A stretch of 56,485 bases of DNA from a virus. The stretch covers positions 1 through 56,485 of the IMG/VR virus record IMGVR_UViG_3300042876_000067. One strand, written 5' to 3'. The position numbers were made by a program, and so were the translations under genes. This document shows positions 8,901 to 19,100 of this stretch, piece by piece (position 1 is the stretch's first letter; each line of letters opens with the position of its first letter). The notes beneath the pieces are model-generated. The model was not told the DNA's origin, made no database searches, and saw only the letters and a list, made by a program, of their open reading frames with translations.

Positions 8901-9167
8901 GGAACATTGAAAGTAAAATCACCAAGTGTACAAGCCGAAGAAAAGGCAGCTTTGCTAAATCAAGAAATTGAAGCAGCATCTAGTAGTATTGCACAGGCTA
9001 CACTAGACGCAGAGACTGCAAACAATGAATATCAGAATGCATTGAACTCTTTACCACAGGGTGATCCTGAACTTGCTAATTTGAAAAGAGCAGTTGATGT
9101 TGCAGAAATTGCTGTTACCGCTGCAACGACCAAACTTGATGAGCTACTATCACAACAAAGTGCATAA
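6000..9167 (+). CDS. 5: Baseplate central spike, gp5/VgrG-like
   Basis: The N-terminal 130 residues contain an OB-fold signature (EPVLAIVKDNVDPTRSGRLQ, then WVTVSFMTPFYG and a YWIGCAP strand) as in gp5/VgrG spike proteins. Residues about 250-420 (from RRGGHSIVLDDGD through IDMYATNSVNIRTQGDLN to YINGSKVNLNSG) show the alternating Asn/Asp/Ile beta-strand pattern of a trimeric beta-helix needle. Unlike T4 gp5, no lysozyme domain is visible between these parts. The rest, roughly residues 430-980, is Ala/Gly/Ser/Thr-rich and low in complexity, and the last 70 residues are predicted coiled coil (repeated A-x-x-E and L-x-x-A patterns). With 1055 residues it is nearly twice T4 gp5 (575). The low-complexity tail is the odd feature and its role is unknown. 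Confidence 0.75.
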   Translation: MQDNFKAKGQIKASKPDAGGGAVRSEPVLAIVKDNVDPTRSGRLQVYLGDFGSEDSNDSSTWVTVSFMTPFYGLTAATGSSTGYGSYLQNPSSYGMWFSPPDIGSKVICIFINGDPNYGYWIGCAPSPEALHMVPAIGASSNVILNEGEASSYGGSPVLPVSNMNTNNGSLANSDSFLAAAKPVHSYVASIYNQQGLLRDPIRGPISSSAQRESPSRVGWGVSSPGRPIYSGGYDDSTVADSLSSASPEKLTVIGRRGGHSIVLDDGDLIGKDQLIRIRTALGHQIMMSDDGQCLNIMHSNGQSWIELGKEGTIDMYATNSVNIRTQGDLNLHADNNININAMKDLNIAADNINVSSKTDTKFRIGGTFNNYTLGSYTIKVKGSMSLAAAGDSALIADGDAYINGSKVNLNSGATSLIPAEVDPMTTIAHTDTLFDATVGFAPAPGKLMSIVSRAPAHAPWANWGQGVDVKVDLAADSSLPSDPSASVAAANNSVPSEPESPVTVATSSTAPNVGSVSDALDSNTTGAMIAATARDAATGPAASAVLAGAGIVDTSDGKVAAIGAMAMSPAQLESANIIKPGSASLVENAIKSGASIEKALPPNLFTGTNGVTNLPSFVKNPTAQAAAQVTNMKKSQTALTNAGVITGKEAPNQIAGLVTAGATAGISATINFVKTVGNNLAGSAVSAVTGAGTAVTKAMSSGNFAANLSGNITSGLGSLGAALSSAGDSLLKSAKGIVGGAFASITAAFKPFKSGVPQDLTAIAAKNAAGSQASSGGGLLSAVSGAVGSVTGAVSKLASSVNLNLSGIPGGQQTISSVVNNTPGSPNNVPGLSAVTAVAKNAFSAVTNGISGTISSLGKTVAGITSKLPGGTGIANSILGASNKLAGDVSGTLGKLKDTSLTSLASTGLPADAAAQLAASISALGSGGAAPVKLPTVAVNTTDRSSISGQLSKVLGNPKIPSPNFSGTLKVKSPSVQAEEKAALLNQEIEAASSSIAQATLDAETANNEYQNALNSLPQGDPELANLKRAVDVAEIAVTAATTKLDELLSQQSA

Positions 9168-9170
9168 ATA
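9163..9170 (+). promoter_or_regulatory. Candidate late promoter box CATAAATA
   Basis: CATAAATA overlaps the stop codon of the spike gene, 15 bases upstream of the gp25 ATG, with AGAGGAT as ribosome site in between. Because it includes a TAA stop codon, chance occurrence is possible. Confidence 0.5.
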
Positions 9171-9185
9171 TTCAGAGGATTAAAA

Positions 9186-9635
9186 ATGCCAACATATATC
9201 GGATTCAGTACTATCAACGCTAATAAACCTAGATCAACTAACTTATCTGCCGGAGCTGACGGCGGTACTGGTGGCATTTTAAAACCAATAGTCTATGGTA
9301 AAAAGTTTCAAACAGTTGACGAACAATTGGTTATTCAAGACTTTATCAATGCGTTAAACATTCAGCAAGGGCAAAAAGTTGGACAACCTGGGTATGGCAC
9401 ATCACTGTGGTCTTTTGTGTTCGAACCCAACACATTGGATGTTCAGTTTCAGTTAGAAAACGAGATACGCAGGATCGCTAGTTTAGACCCTAGAATGATA
9501 TTAAACACAGTGAAGGCGTATCCTCAGGATAACGGAATTTTGCTTGAAGTAGAGATAGCAGTCACGCCCTTCAATGACGCAACTACATTGAATGTTTTCT
9601 TTGATAACGCAACGAATCGAGCAATAGCCCAGTAA
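9186..9635 (+). CDS. 25: Baseplate wedge protein gp25
   Basis: A 149-residue protein of the GPW/gp25 family, the sheath-initiating part of the wedge in T4 phages and related contractile machines. It shows KPIVYGKKFQTVDEQLVIQD, then PGYGTSLWSFVFEPNT, the family-typical EIRRIASLDPRM segment and a C-terminal ILLEVEIAV strand. The usual length is about 120-140 residues. It lies directly before gp6, as in many T4-like and P2-like phages, where gp25 contacts the gp6 core. A late box overlaps the end of the preceding gene. Confidence 0.9.
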   Translation: MPTYIGFSTINANKPRSTNLSAGADGGTGGILKPIVYGKKFQTVDEQLVIQDFINALNIQQGQKVGQPGYGTSLWSFVFEPNTLDVQFQLENEIRRIASLDPRMILNTVKAYPQDNGILLEVEIAVTPFNDATTLNVFFDNATNRAIAQ

Positions 9636-9656
9636 AAAACCGTGTTTTCCAAGTAT

Positions 9657-9664
9657 GATAAATA
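9657..9664 (+). promoter_or_regulatory. Late promoter box GATAAATA
   Basis: GATAAATACTT lies in the 46-base gap between gp25 and gp6, ending 17 bases before the gp6 ATG. It is outside coding sequence and so is a firmer candidate than boxes overlapping stop codons. Confidence 0.75.
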
Positions 9665-9681
9665 CTTAAAAGAGAACACTT

Positions 9682-12600
9682 ATGGCTACAAGTTCAAGAC
9701 AATCATCATTATTCGGGGTAAACGACTGGAAGGCAATATATCAAACCTTCAGCCAAGCCGACTTTAAAAGTTACGACTATGAAACTCTGCGTAAGAGTTT
9801 CATCGATTATCTGCGTATCTACTATCCGGAAACGTATAATGACTATATTGAGTCGTCTGAATTTATTGCCTTACTTGACGTTATTGCGTTCATGGGGCAA
9901 GGTCTTGCGTTCCGTAATGACTTAAACGCACGAGAAAACTTCATCGACACCGCAGAGCGTAGAGATTCAGTTGTCAAGTTAGCAAACTTAGTAAGCTATA
10001 CACCTAAGCGTAACTTAGCAGGACAAGGGTACCTTAAAGTTACTAGTATTCAAACGACTCAAAACTTAACTGACCTTAATGGCTTTAATTTAGGCAATGT
10101 TCCTATTTTGTGGAACGATCCTGCTAACCCAAATTGGAAAGAGCAGTTTAACACAATTATAAACGCAACATTAATCAACACTCAGAAAGTGGGTCGTCCG
10201 GGTAACTCTGCTCAGTTGTTAGGAATCGCAACTGACGAATACACAATGTCAATTCCACCTAACACTTTACCCATCGTTCCTTTTAGTTCAAGCGTCAACG
10301 GAACTAATATGAACTTTGAATTGTGCAGCGTAACTAGTGTTGGTACTGATTATATCTATGAGATTCCTCCCGCACCTAGCAACAAATTTAATATGTTGTA
10401 TCGTAATGACAAGCTAGGTTACGGTAGCCCTAATACTGGTTTCTTCTTCTACTTCAAGCAAGGCCAAACTCAGACATTCGATTTTACCTTGCAACAGCAA
10501 ATTGCTAACCAAGTAGTTGATATTGATATCCAAGGTGTTAACAACACTGACACTTGGTTGTATCAAACTAATACCAACAATGGTAGCCCATTGTTATGGA
10601 AACAAGTTGAAAACGTGTATGCTGACGCATATCTGCAAACTGAAACAAGTGCAAAGCGTATCTTCTCAGTAAGTTCTCGTTTCAATGACCAAGTCAGTTA
10701 TGTGTTTGGAGATGGTGTTTTCAGTGAGATCCCTGTTGGTTCTTATAGAGCATATGTTCGTTCTGGTAACGCACTAACATATACTATTGATCCTACAGAA
10801 ATGCAGGGATTGAATATATCTTTCAGCTATATCAGCCGTTTAGGTCGTCAAGAAACATTGACAATTGGTTTGTCATTACAAACGCCTGTGTCAAATGCAC
10901 AAGCACGTGAGACTTTGGCAAACATCAAACAACGTGCCCCATCACGTTACTATACACAGAATCGTATGGTCAACGGAGAAGATTATAATAACTTCCCGTA
11001 CACCCTGTATAGTTCTATCATCAAGTCAAAAGCTATCAACCGTTCAAGCGTTGGTGTCTCTAAGAACTTAGATTTACTTGATCCTACAGGAAAATATTCA
11101 AGTACTAACTGCATTGGTACTGATGGTGCGTTGTATCAAGATTCATCTGATGGTAGTATACTCTTAACTATTAACAATCAATCTGATATCATTACCTTTT
11201 TGACAGGTACTTTAGCCAGTGCATTGTCTAGTAATATAAAACCTAGAGCAACACAATACTATACGCAATATTATCCTCGTTACGAAATCAATACTGCATC
11301 AGGAGACGGTACTGTCTACTGGCAAAGTTCTACAGTTGACAATAATAGTCAAACTGGATATTTCTATACATTGAACGGTAGTGTTAAAACTGCGGTAGCA
11401 TTAGGGACGTACTCTACTCATAACGTGAAATATATCACAAAAGGTGCTATGGTTAAATTCATTGCTCCTGCTGGCTATTACTTTGACAACAATAACAGAT
11501 TAGTTGCTGGTATTGCATCCCCTTCAGATAAAACTTTTATTTGGACATCAATACTAAATGTCATAGGTGACGGATACAACAACGGAGACGGTCAGTTCAG
11601 TAACGGAACGGGTCCAGTGACTATCAACGGATATGTCCCTGCAGGTGCATTGATAGATACACTCAATCCAAGCGTATTACCGGCGTTTAGTAACTCATTA
11701 CCACAAACAGTATTGAACGAATGTTTGATTCGCATGGAACTAAATCAAAGTTTTAGTTTGATTTTTGATAACTCATTGACAATTGCACAAGATCGATGGA
11801 GTGTTAGCACTTACAACGATCCTAACTATTTTGTTAACTTCCAAAGTACCGGGTATAATCGTTATGTCATAACATATCGTTCGCTTGCTTACTTCTTTGG
11901 AAGTGTATCAGACACCCGCTTTACCTATGAAACTGGTAAGCTAGTTTATGATCCTTTTACCGGAAAAGTTCTTCAAGATTACATTGATGTATTGCCAACT
12001 AATACACAGCCTAACAGTACATACCCGTTTGGAATTGGAATAAAATCAAACGTTATTGGTCAAACAGTACAGAGCGATGGATACATCGATGATTATACTG
12101 TTGAAGTTTCTAGTATCGATATTAATGACAGAACATTGATAACTAACCCAGATTTCTTCCAGCAAGTTACTGGGTTCAATGCCTCATCATCAAACATTGG
12201 TATATACGTATTCTTCCAGTTGATCCAAGATGCGGTCAACTTGTCACGCTACCAAATTATCCCGTCAACTGATGTAATATATCAGTACCCAACTCAAGCT
12301 CAAATTGAGATTGCTAAGTATGAGTACCCTGAGGGACAATTATTCTATGCATACAGCGAGAACAAGTTCTATATTAGCGTACAGGATGATACTATCAATA
12401 CTCCGTATTTCAATTTGATTGTACAGACACAATATATGATGATGACCGGTCGTCAAGGATTGCAATTTCAATATCGTCACAATAGTAACAACACAACCCG
12501 TATCGATCCCGCTACGACAAACATCATTGACTTGTATGTTGTGACGCAATCATATTATACTCAATATCAGAATTGGATTCAAGACACTACTAATACTATT

Positions 12601-13074
12601 CCTGAACCAAATCGTCCTACGATCAATGAATTGAATCAAGAATACAGTAAGATTAATGATTACAAAATGATTAGTGATAGCACCGTATTGAATAGCGTGG
12701 TATTCAAGCCATTGTTTGGTGCTAAAGCAGCACCTCAATTGCGTGGTACTATCAAAGTAATCAAGAATCAAAATACTAACGCAAGCGATAGTGAAATACG
12801 TAGCGCCGTTCTAACGTCTATGAATAATTATTTCGCTATTAACAACTGGAACTTTGGCGACACTTTCTATTTCTCTGAGTTATCTGCATTCCTACACTCA
12901 GAAGTAGGTGAGTTGATTAGCTCAGCCGTATTAGTTCCTAACGATCCAACGATGAAGTTTGGTGATCTTTATGAAATCAAATCTACACCGTATGAAATTT
13001 TTGTAAATGCGGCAACTGCAAATGACGTAGTAGTCATCTCTGCGTTGACTCCTGCAGAACTACAAATTGCGTAA
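9682..13074 (+). CDS. 6: Baseplate wedge protein gp6 (enlarged)
   Basis: The start NDWKAIYQTFSQADFKSYDY, followed by LRKSFIDYLRIYYPETYNDY, FIALLDVIAFMGQGLAFRND and ENFIDTAERRDSVVKLANL, is the conserved N-terminus of gp6 in T4-like phages. gp6 dimers form the inner iris of the baseplate. The C-terminal part (around FKPLFGAKAAPQLRGTIKV, then NYFAINNWNFGDTFYFSEL) matches the J-like core that closes the ring. The protein has 1130 residues against 660 in T4; the extra length is mainly a beta-rich, Asn/Thr/Tyr-rich middle section between about residues 400 and 950. It stands after gp25 with its own late box. Confidence 0.88.
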   Translation: MATSSRQSSLFGVNDWKAIYQTFSQADFKSYDYETLRKSFIDYLRIYYPETYNDYIESSEFIALLDVIAFMGQGLAFRNDLNARENFIDTAERRDSVVKLANLVSYTPKRNLAGQGYLKVTSIQTTQNLTDLNGFNLGNVPILWNDPANPNWKEQFNTIINATLINTQKVGRPGNSAQLLGIATDEYTMSIPPNTLPIVPFSSSVNGTNMNFELCSVTSVGTDYIYEIPPAPSNKFNMLYRNDKLGYGSPNTGFFFYFKQGQTQTFDFTLQQQIANQVVDIDIQGVNNTDTWLYQTNTNNGSPLLWKQVENVYADAYLQTETSAKRIFSVSSRFNDQVSYVFGDGVFSEIPVGSYRAYVRSGNALTYTIDPTEMQGLNISFSYISRLGRQETLTIGLSLQTPVSNAQARETLANIKQRAPSRYYTQNRMVNGEDYNNFPYTLYSSIIKSKAINRSSVGVSKNLDLLDPTGKYSSTNCIGTDGALYQDSSDGSILLTINNQSDIITFLTGTLASALSSNIKPRATQYYTQYYPRYEINTASGDGTVYWQSSTVDNNSQTGYFYTLNGSVKTAVALGTYSTHNVKYITKGAMVKFIAPAGYYFDNNNRLVAGIASPSDKTFIWTSILNVIGDGYNNGDGQFSNGTGPVTINGYVPAGALIDTLNPSVLPAFSNSLPQTVLNECLIRMELNQSFSLIFDNSLTIAQDRWSVSTYNDPNYFVNFQSTGYNRYVITYRSLAYFFGSVSDTRFTYETGKLVYDPFTGKVLQDYIDVLPTNTQPNSTYPFGIGIKSNVIGQTVQSDGYIDDYTVEVSSIDINDRTLITNPDFFQQVTGFNASSSNIGIYVFFQLIQDAVNLSRYQIIPSTDVIYQYPTQAQIEIAKYEYPEGQLFYAYSENKFYISVQDDTINTPYFNLIVQTQYMMMTGRQGLQFQYRHNSNNTTRIDPATTNIIDLYVVTQSYYTQYQNWIQDTTNTIPEPNRPTINELNQEYSKINDYKMISDSTVLNSVVFKPLFGAKAAPQLRGTIKVIKNQNTNASDSEIRSAVLTSMNNYFAINNWNFGDTFYFSELSAFLHSEVGELISSAVLVPNDPTMKFGDLYEIKSTPYEIFVNAATANDVVVISALTPAELQIA

Positions 13075-13106
13075 TGATAAGTACTATATAACCTAGAGAT
13101 GTAATA

Positions 13107-16100
13107 ATGGCAACAAGAATTAGAACGCTAAACTTTCTTCCTGAAATTTTCAAAACAGTAACCAACAGTCAGTTTTTACAGGCTACGTTGGATCAAGTGG
13201 TCGCTCAACCGAACACGAAACGTATTGAGGGATATGTTGGAAGTAAATTTGGGTATGGTATCAACGCTAAGAACTACTATGTGACTGAACCCACAAAGAC
13301 AAGAACTGATTATCAATTAGATCCTGGCGTCGTCTTTACCAAAGCAAATCAAACAACCGCAAACGACTTCATTAGTTACCCTGGTATTATTGACGGATTG
13401 AAGGTAGAAGGTGGTTTAACTACTGATAATAATCGTCTGTTCAACAGTCAGTTCTATTCATGGGATTCCTTCACTGACTTAGATAAAATCATTAACTTTA
13501 ATCAGTATTACTGGTTGCCACAGGGACCAGAGCGTGTCACTATTTCTACTGAAACTATTTTTAGTGGTTCGAGCTATCTAGTAACTGATGCAGTTAACGG
13601 ATACAATATTGCTGTGGATGGCCAAGCAGGTAGCACTAACCCTACGTTGACTCTATTGCGTGGTGGTACTTACACATTTACAGTCAATCAAATAAGTCAG
13701 TTTTGGATTCAAGGTGCACCGGGTGTTACTGGATATAGCCCAACACAACCTAACTTACAAACACGTGATGTATTAGGTGTAATCAACAACGGTGCTTCAA
13801 GTGGAGTAGTTACATTTACTGTTCCTAATAAGAACGCACAAGATGAATACAATTTTCCCGGCAATAACGAAGTTGACGTAGTTTCTACTACACCATATAG
13901 TCAAATTAACGGTCAACTGTTGAGTCAGGTGGGCAACATTGACGGTATCACTTCTTTAGAGGGATTGACTGTCATGTTTTATAATACAGGTGCAGTTGAC
14001 CCGTTAGAGACTTCGAACTTCTATGTAATAACATATACCGGAAGTTCAATCGATCCTACACTAACATTAGTTCCTAGTGGAGGAATTCCTACTAGTGAAA
14101 AAATTACTGCTCGTTACGGTACTGAATGGATTAGTCGCAACTTTTATAGAAACGTTACCGGAACAGTAAGCATCATTCCTTTCTTGAGTGCAGCTTTAGA
14201 CACGCTATATTACCAAGACGGTACCACTGCAAACAAAGTAGGTGTCATTAAGATTGTTGATAGTAACACTACTAACACACTTAATATTGAAACTGAAATT
14301 TTAGGTAGAAAACAATATACCTCTTCAACTGGCGTGGTCTTCACAAACGGTCTTAAGGTTGTATTCTCAGGGGCAATTTACCCAGATAGTTTCAAAAACG
14401 TTCCTTTCTATGTTGAGGGAGTAGGTACAGCTATCCAATTGGTTCGTGAGTCTGATTTGATCGCACCAGAACCATTCACGTTTGGATCATATATCCCATA
14501 TGATACTACCCCTTATGACGTTGAAAATTATGATAGCACCTTGTATGTTCCAGTAACTCCGGACTATATCACCATTGCAAGAAATTCAATGGACATGAAT
14601 GCATGGTCACGTAGTAACCGTTGGTTCCACATTGATGTTATTAATGCAACTGCCCAGTACAACGGAAACCCTTCAATAGTAACTAAGTATGCCACTGCTG
14701 AGAATAAGGCTAAGCGTCCAATTATTGAGTTCTATCCTAACCTACGATTATTCGATTCGGGTGTTATCGGCAAAGCTCCAGTAGACTTTGTTGATTTTAG
14801 AACTACGGACGCCTTCACTCAAGTTGCTGGCCAAGAAAACTATTATCCCGATGTTACATCGTACACAGGCTATAACAGTATCATTGCAGCCGTTACCGGA
14901 GCTACCAGTACTACAATTACTGTCAATGCAAGTGATGTTATCGGACCTATTGCAGTAGGACAATATGTAGCTGACTCTACAAATGTGTTACCAACCAATA
15001 CTACAATCACTTCTATCACTGGAACTGATGTATTAACTATCACTGTATCTTGGAGTGGCACAAAAAATGTTTCAGGCACAACAACCTCATCTATTATCAC
15101 AACTGATACAACTACTGATAACTATGCGCTGTTTAATGGTGCTAGAATCATCTTTGCTGCCGACCAAGACGCTAACGTTAGAAACAAAATTTATGTAAGT
15201 GGTTTCTCATCAATCGACGGCGGAACTCCTATCATAACATTGACTGAAGCCGCAGATGGTTTTATCTTAAATGACGACCAAACAGTTGCCTTTAGAGGAT
15301 ACAACAATCAAGGTAAAGACTTCCGATTCAATGATACAAATTGGCAATTGACTCAACAAAAAACTACAGTCAATCAGCCACCTTTGTTTGATATCTTTGA
15401 TTCTAATGGTATTAGTTTAGGTGACAAGGCCTATTATGTTGGTACTTCTTTTGTAGGCTCAACATTGTTTGGATATGGTATTGGAACAGGAATTGACGAT
15501 CCAATTTTAGGATTCCCCATCAGATATTCAAGCGTTGACAACGTAGGAGACATTAGCTTCGATGTCACCTTAAACTCAGACCTTTTCAACTACGTATCAG
15601 GAACAACTCCAATAACAGAGAATGTTAACATTGGTTATGTTTATAACTATACTGCACGAGACAGTTTTGTTCGTCAACTAGGTTGGCAAACAGCAGTATC
15701 ACCTAGTGTACAATATCAAATTTTTGAATTCAATTACAACGTTGGGACCACCGACGCTACGTTTACTTGTGATATTCCTTTAGTCTCTGCTGAGTATACT
15801 AAGTGGCCAAGAATTCAAGTTTTTGTCAATAATGATTATCAAACATCTTCTGAGTTTACATATGTTGCTGAAAGTACTTCGACTACTGTTACTTTGAATA
15901 CCGCACCAGCAGTTGATACTGTTATTCAAATTCTATTGTTGAGCGATCAAACTAGTTCAAATGCATACTACCAGATTCCTATCAACTTGAACAATAACCC
16001 ATTGAATCAGGAAGTAACTACAGTTAACGTAGGTGATATTCGTGGACAATATCAAAGCATGTTCTTTAATAACCCAGACACTGTAGGAACAGTGTTTGGA

Positions 16101-19100
16101 TCAAACAACTTCAGAGATTTAGGTAATTTAGTTCCTTACGGAAATAGAATTATTCAAAACAGTGCTTCTTTAGTTGCACCAGGTGCATTCTTGCGCAAGC
16201 AGGATCACAATCTGTTCAACTCTTTGATGTATAACAGTAAACAATACATCAATTTCAAAACATTGTTAGTAGATACAGTAAACAGTACCGACTACTCAGT
16301 GTATATGTCTCCTGCAGAGATGCTAGATGATGCTATGGATCAAATCACAGCAGCACATTCAGATGACCAGCCATTCTTCTGGTCTGATATGTTGCCATCT
16401 AAATCTGCATACATTTCAAATTCATATAGTTTTGCCAACTCATTGGATGTATCTATCTATCCGTTGAGTAGAATTTATGACTATACTACCGCTAATTATT
16501 ACGGTGTGCTAGTTTATCTTACACGCAACAACAAAGTTACTCAGTTAATCAGAAATACTGATTATGTAGTTAGTACTGACAGTCCTTCATTGACAGTCTC
16601 TACTGACTTGTTACCCGGCGACTTGATTACGATTAAAGAATATAATCAAACATACGGTTCGTATGTACCTAACACACCGACTAAGTTAGGATTGTATCCT
16701 GCATCTATCCCACAGGTTATTCAAGATATCAACTATCAACAACCTACATATTTTATAGTAGGACACGATGGATCATATAATAAGTTGTTTGGACAGTACA
16801 ATACTACAACTAATTCATTGGTTGATTTTAGAGATCAGGTCTTGTTGGAGTACGAAACACGTGTATACAACAACTTGAAGTTAAGCAACGTAATTCCCGT
16901 ACAAGAGTATGAGGTTCTACCAGGCTTCTTCCGTGATACTGATTATACCTACAATGAAATATTAGAAATTTATTCTAGTTCATTCTTGAATTGGGTAGGT
17001 CAAAATCGTGTTGACTACAAAACACAGTACTACCAAAGAACTAACGAGTACACATTCAACTATCGAAATAGTGGAAATAAAATTGACAAGGCACCTATAG
17101 ACCAAGGTTACTGGAGAGGAATGTACTTGTATTTCTATGATACAAGTACTCCCAACACATCACCATGGGAAATGTTAGGCTTCAAAAATCAACCGTCTTG
17201 GTGGACTGCCCGTTACGGTGCAGCACCATACACAAGTGATAACTTGGTTCTATGGGAAGATTTGGCGCAAGGTATCAATTGGAACAACGGTGATCCAATT
17301 GTAATCGAACAAGCAATCCGTCCTCAACTGTTAGACATTCTTCCAGTTGACACTGAAGGTAACTTAGTACCTCCTCTATCATCAATTGTTGGTAATTACA
17401 ACGACTACTTGTTCCAGTCTGACTGGAAAGTGGGAGATGTTGGTCCAACTGAATTCTCATATCGTAGAAGCAGTTCATATCCGTTCGACTTGATGCGTAT
17501 ACTTGCTTTGACTAAGCCAGCTGAGTTTTTCAACTTGGCAATTGACGTTGACAACTACAAGTATAATACTGAATTTAACCAATACTTGGTTAACAATCGT
17601 AGCCACTTAGTTTTAAGTGATGTTCAAATATACGGTAGTGGTACTGCAAAGACCAGCTATATCAACTGGATTGTTGATTATGAAAAACAAGTTGGCGTTG
17701 ACGCAACAACTAATATCGCAGATTTGCTAACAAACATTGATGTTCGTTTGGTCTACCGTGTCGCTGGCTTCAGTGATAAGAACCTTCTAAAGTTCTATGT
17801 TGAAAAATCATCAGCAAACAGTAACAATAGCTCTTTGTTGATTCCTGATGAAAGCTACGGTGTTTTGTTATATGACAACCAACCGTTCGACAGAATCATT
17901 TACAGCGGAGTAATTATTCAGGTCACTAAGAATGGTTATGCTGTATATGGAAACAGTCAAACTGAAGCATATTTCAAAACATTGATTCCAAAAGTAAATG
18001 GTAATACTGATGTTATTACGATTGACAAAGAAACAGTTAGTATTCCAAAAGACTACACTGATAAAATTGCGTTAGTTCCATATGGAACAGAGTTTTTCTC
18101 TATCACTGATGTGTCGCAATTCTTAGATGGGTACGGTAAATATCTAGAACAACAAGGTTGTGTTTTTGCACAGGTAGAAAATGGTATTCCAGTAACATGG
18201 AGTCAAATGATCGCTGAATTTCTATACTGGGTTCAGATTGGATGGGAAGTTGGATCGATTGCGAACATCAACCCTGCAGCGACCGAGTTGTCAATCAACA
18301 AAGACAGCTACATTGTGCAACCATTGACAATGAGACAGCAAAATTTTGTCTTGAATCAAAACTTGTATCCTATTCCATCAGAGAATCTTTCAGTCGTTCG
18401 TGAAGGCACTGCATTCACTGTTGTTCCATTAAGTGAAGGTGATACTGTTGCTTACGGACAATTCAACGTCAGTAATTTTGAACATGGTATTGTTTTTGAT
18501 AACGTAACATTATTCAACGACACTATCTATAATCTAGTCACTGGTCTTCGCCAGATTCGTATTACAGTAAGAGGTGCCAAATCGGCTGAGTGGAACGGTA
18601 CAGTTGATGCTCAAGGCTTCATCTTGAACCAAGATAACATTGTTGAGTGGTCTACTGAAACAAAATACACTCAAGGTGCGATTGTCAAATATAAAAACAA
18701 ATATTGGACTGCTACTACGATTATCCAAGCAAAACAATTGTTTGATGAGCGTGAGTGGAAAGAAACTAATTACAATGAAATTCAAAAAGGATTGTTGCCT
18801 AATAGCTCAACACGTTCTTATGAATCTACCATATACTATGATGTAAACAAAGCAAACCTAGAGAACGATGCTGACCAATTGAGTTTTAGTTTAATTGGAT
18901 ATCGACCTCGTGATTACATGGCTCTTGCAGACCTGACAGACATTACACAGGTCAACGTCTATAAGAACATGATTAGAGAAAAAGGAACTTTGACTGCTGC
19001 TAAGGCGTTCAAGGGAGCAAACTTGGTTCAAGGTGGTATCGACTATGATATCTATGAAAATTGGGCTATCTTGTCAGGTGAGTTTGGTGGCATCCTAAAT

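Noticed and set aside
6000-9167. A lysozyme domain in the gp5-like protein
   Set aside because: No segment with the T4-lysozyme E-D-T pattern was found between the OB fold and the beta-helix.
9636-9652. AAAAC-CGT-GTTTT as a terminator after gp25
   Set aside because: The stem is short and AT-rich with no following U-tract, and a late promoter follows immediately.
13076-13083. GATAAGTA before the giant gene as a late promoter
   Set aside because: One mismatch inside the conserved AAATA core; read-through from the gp6 promoter is enough.
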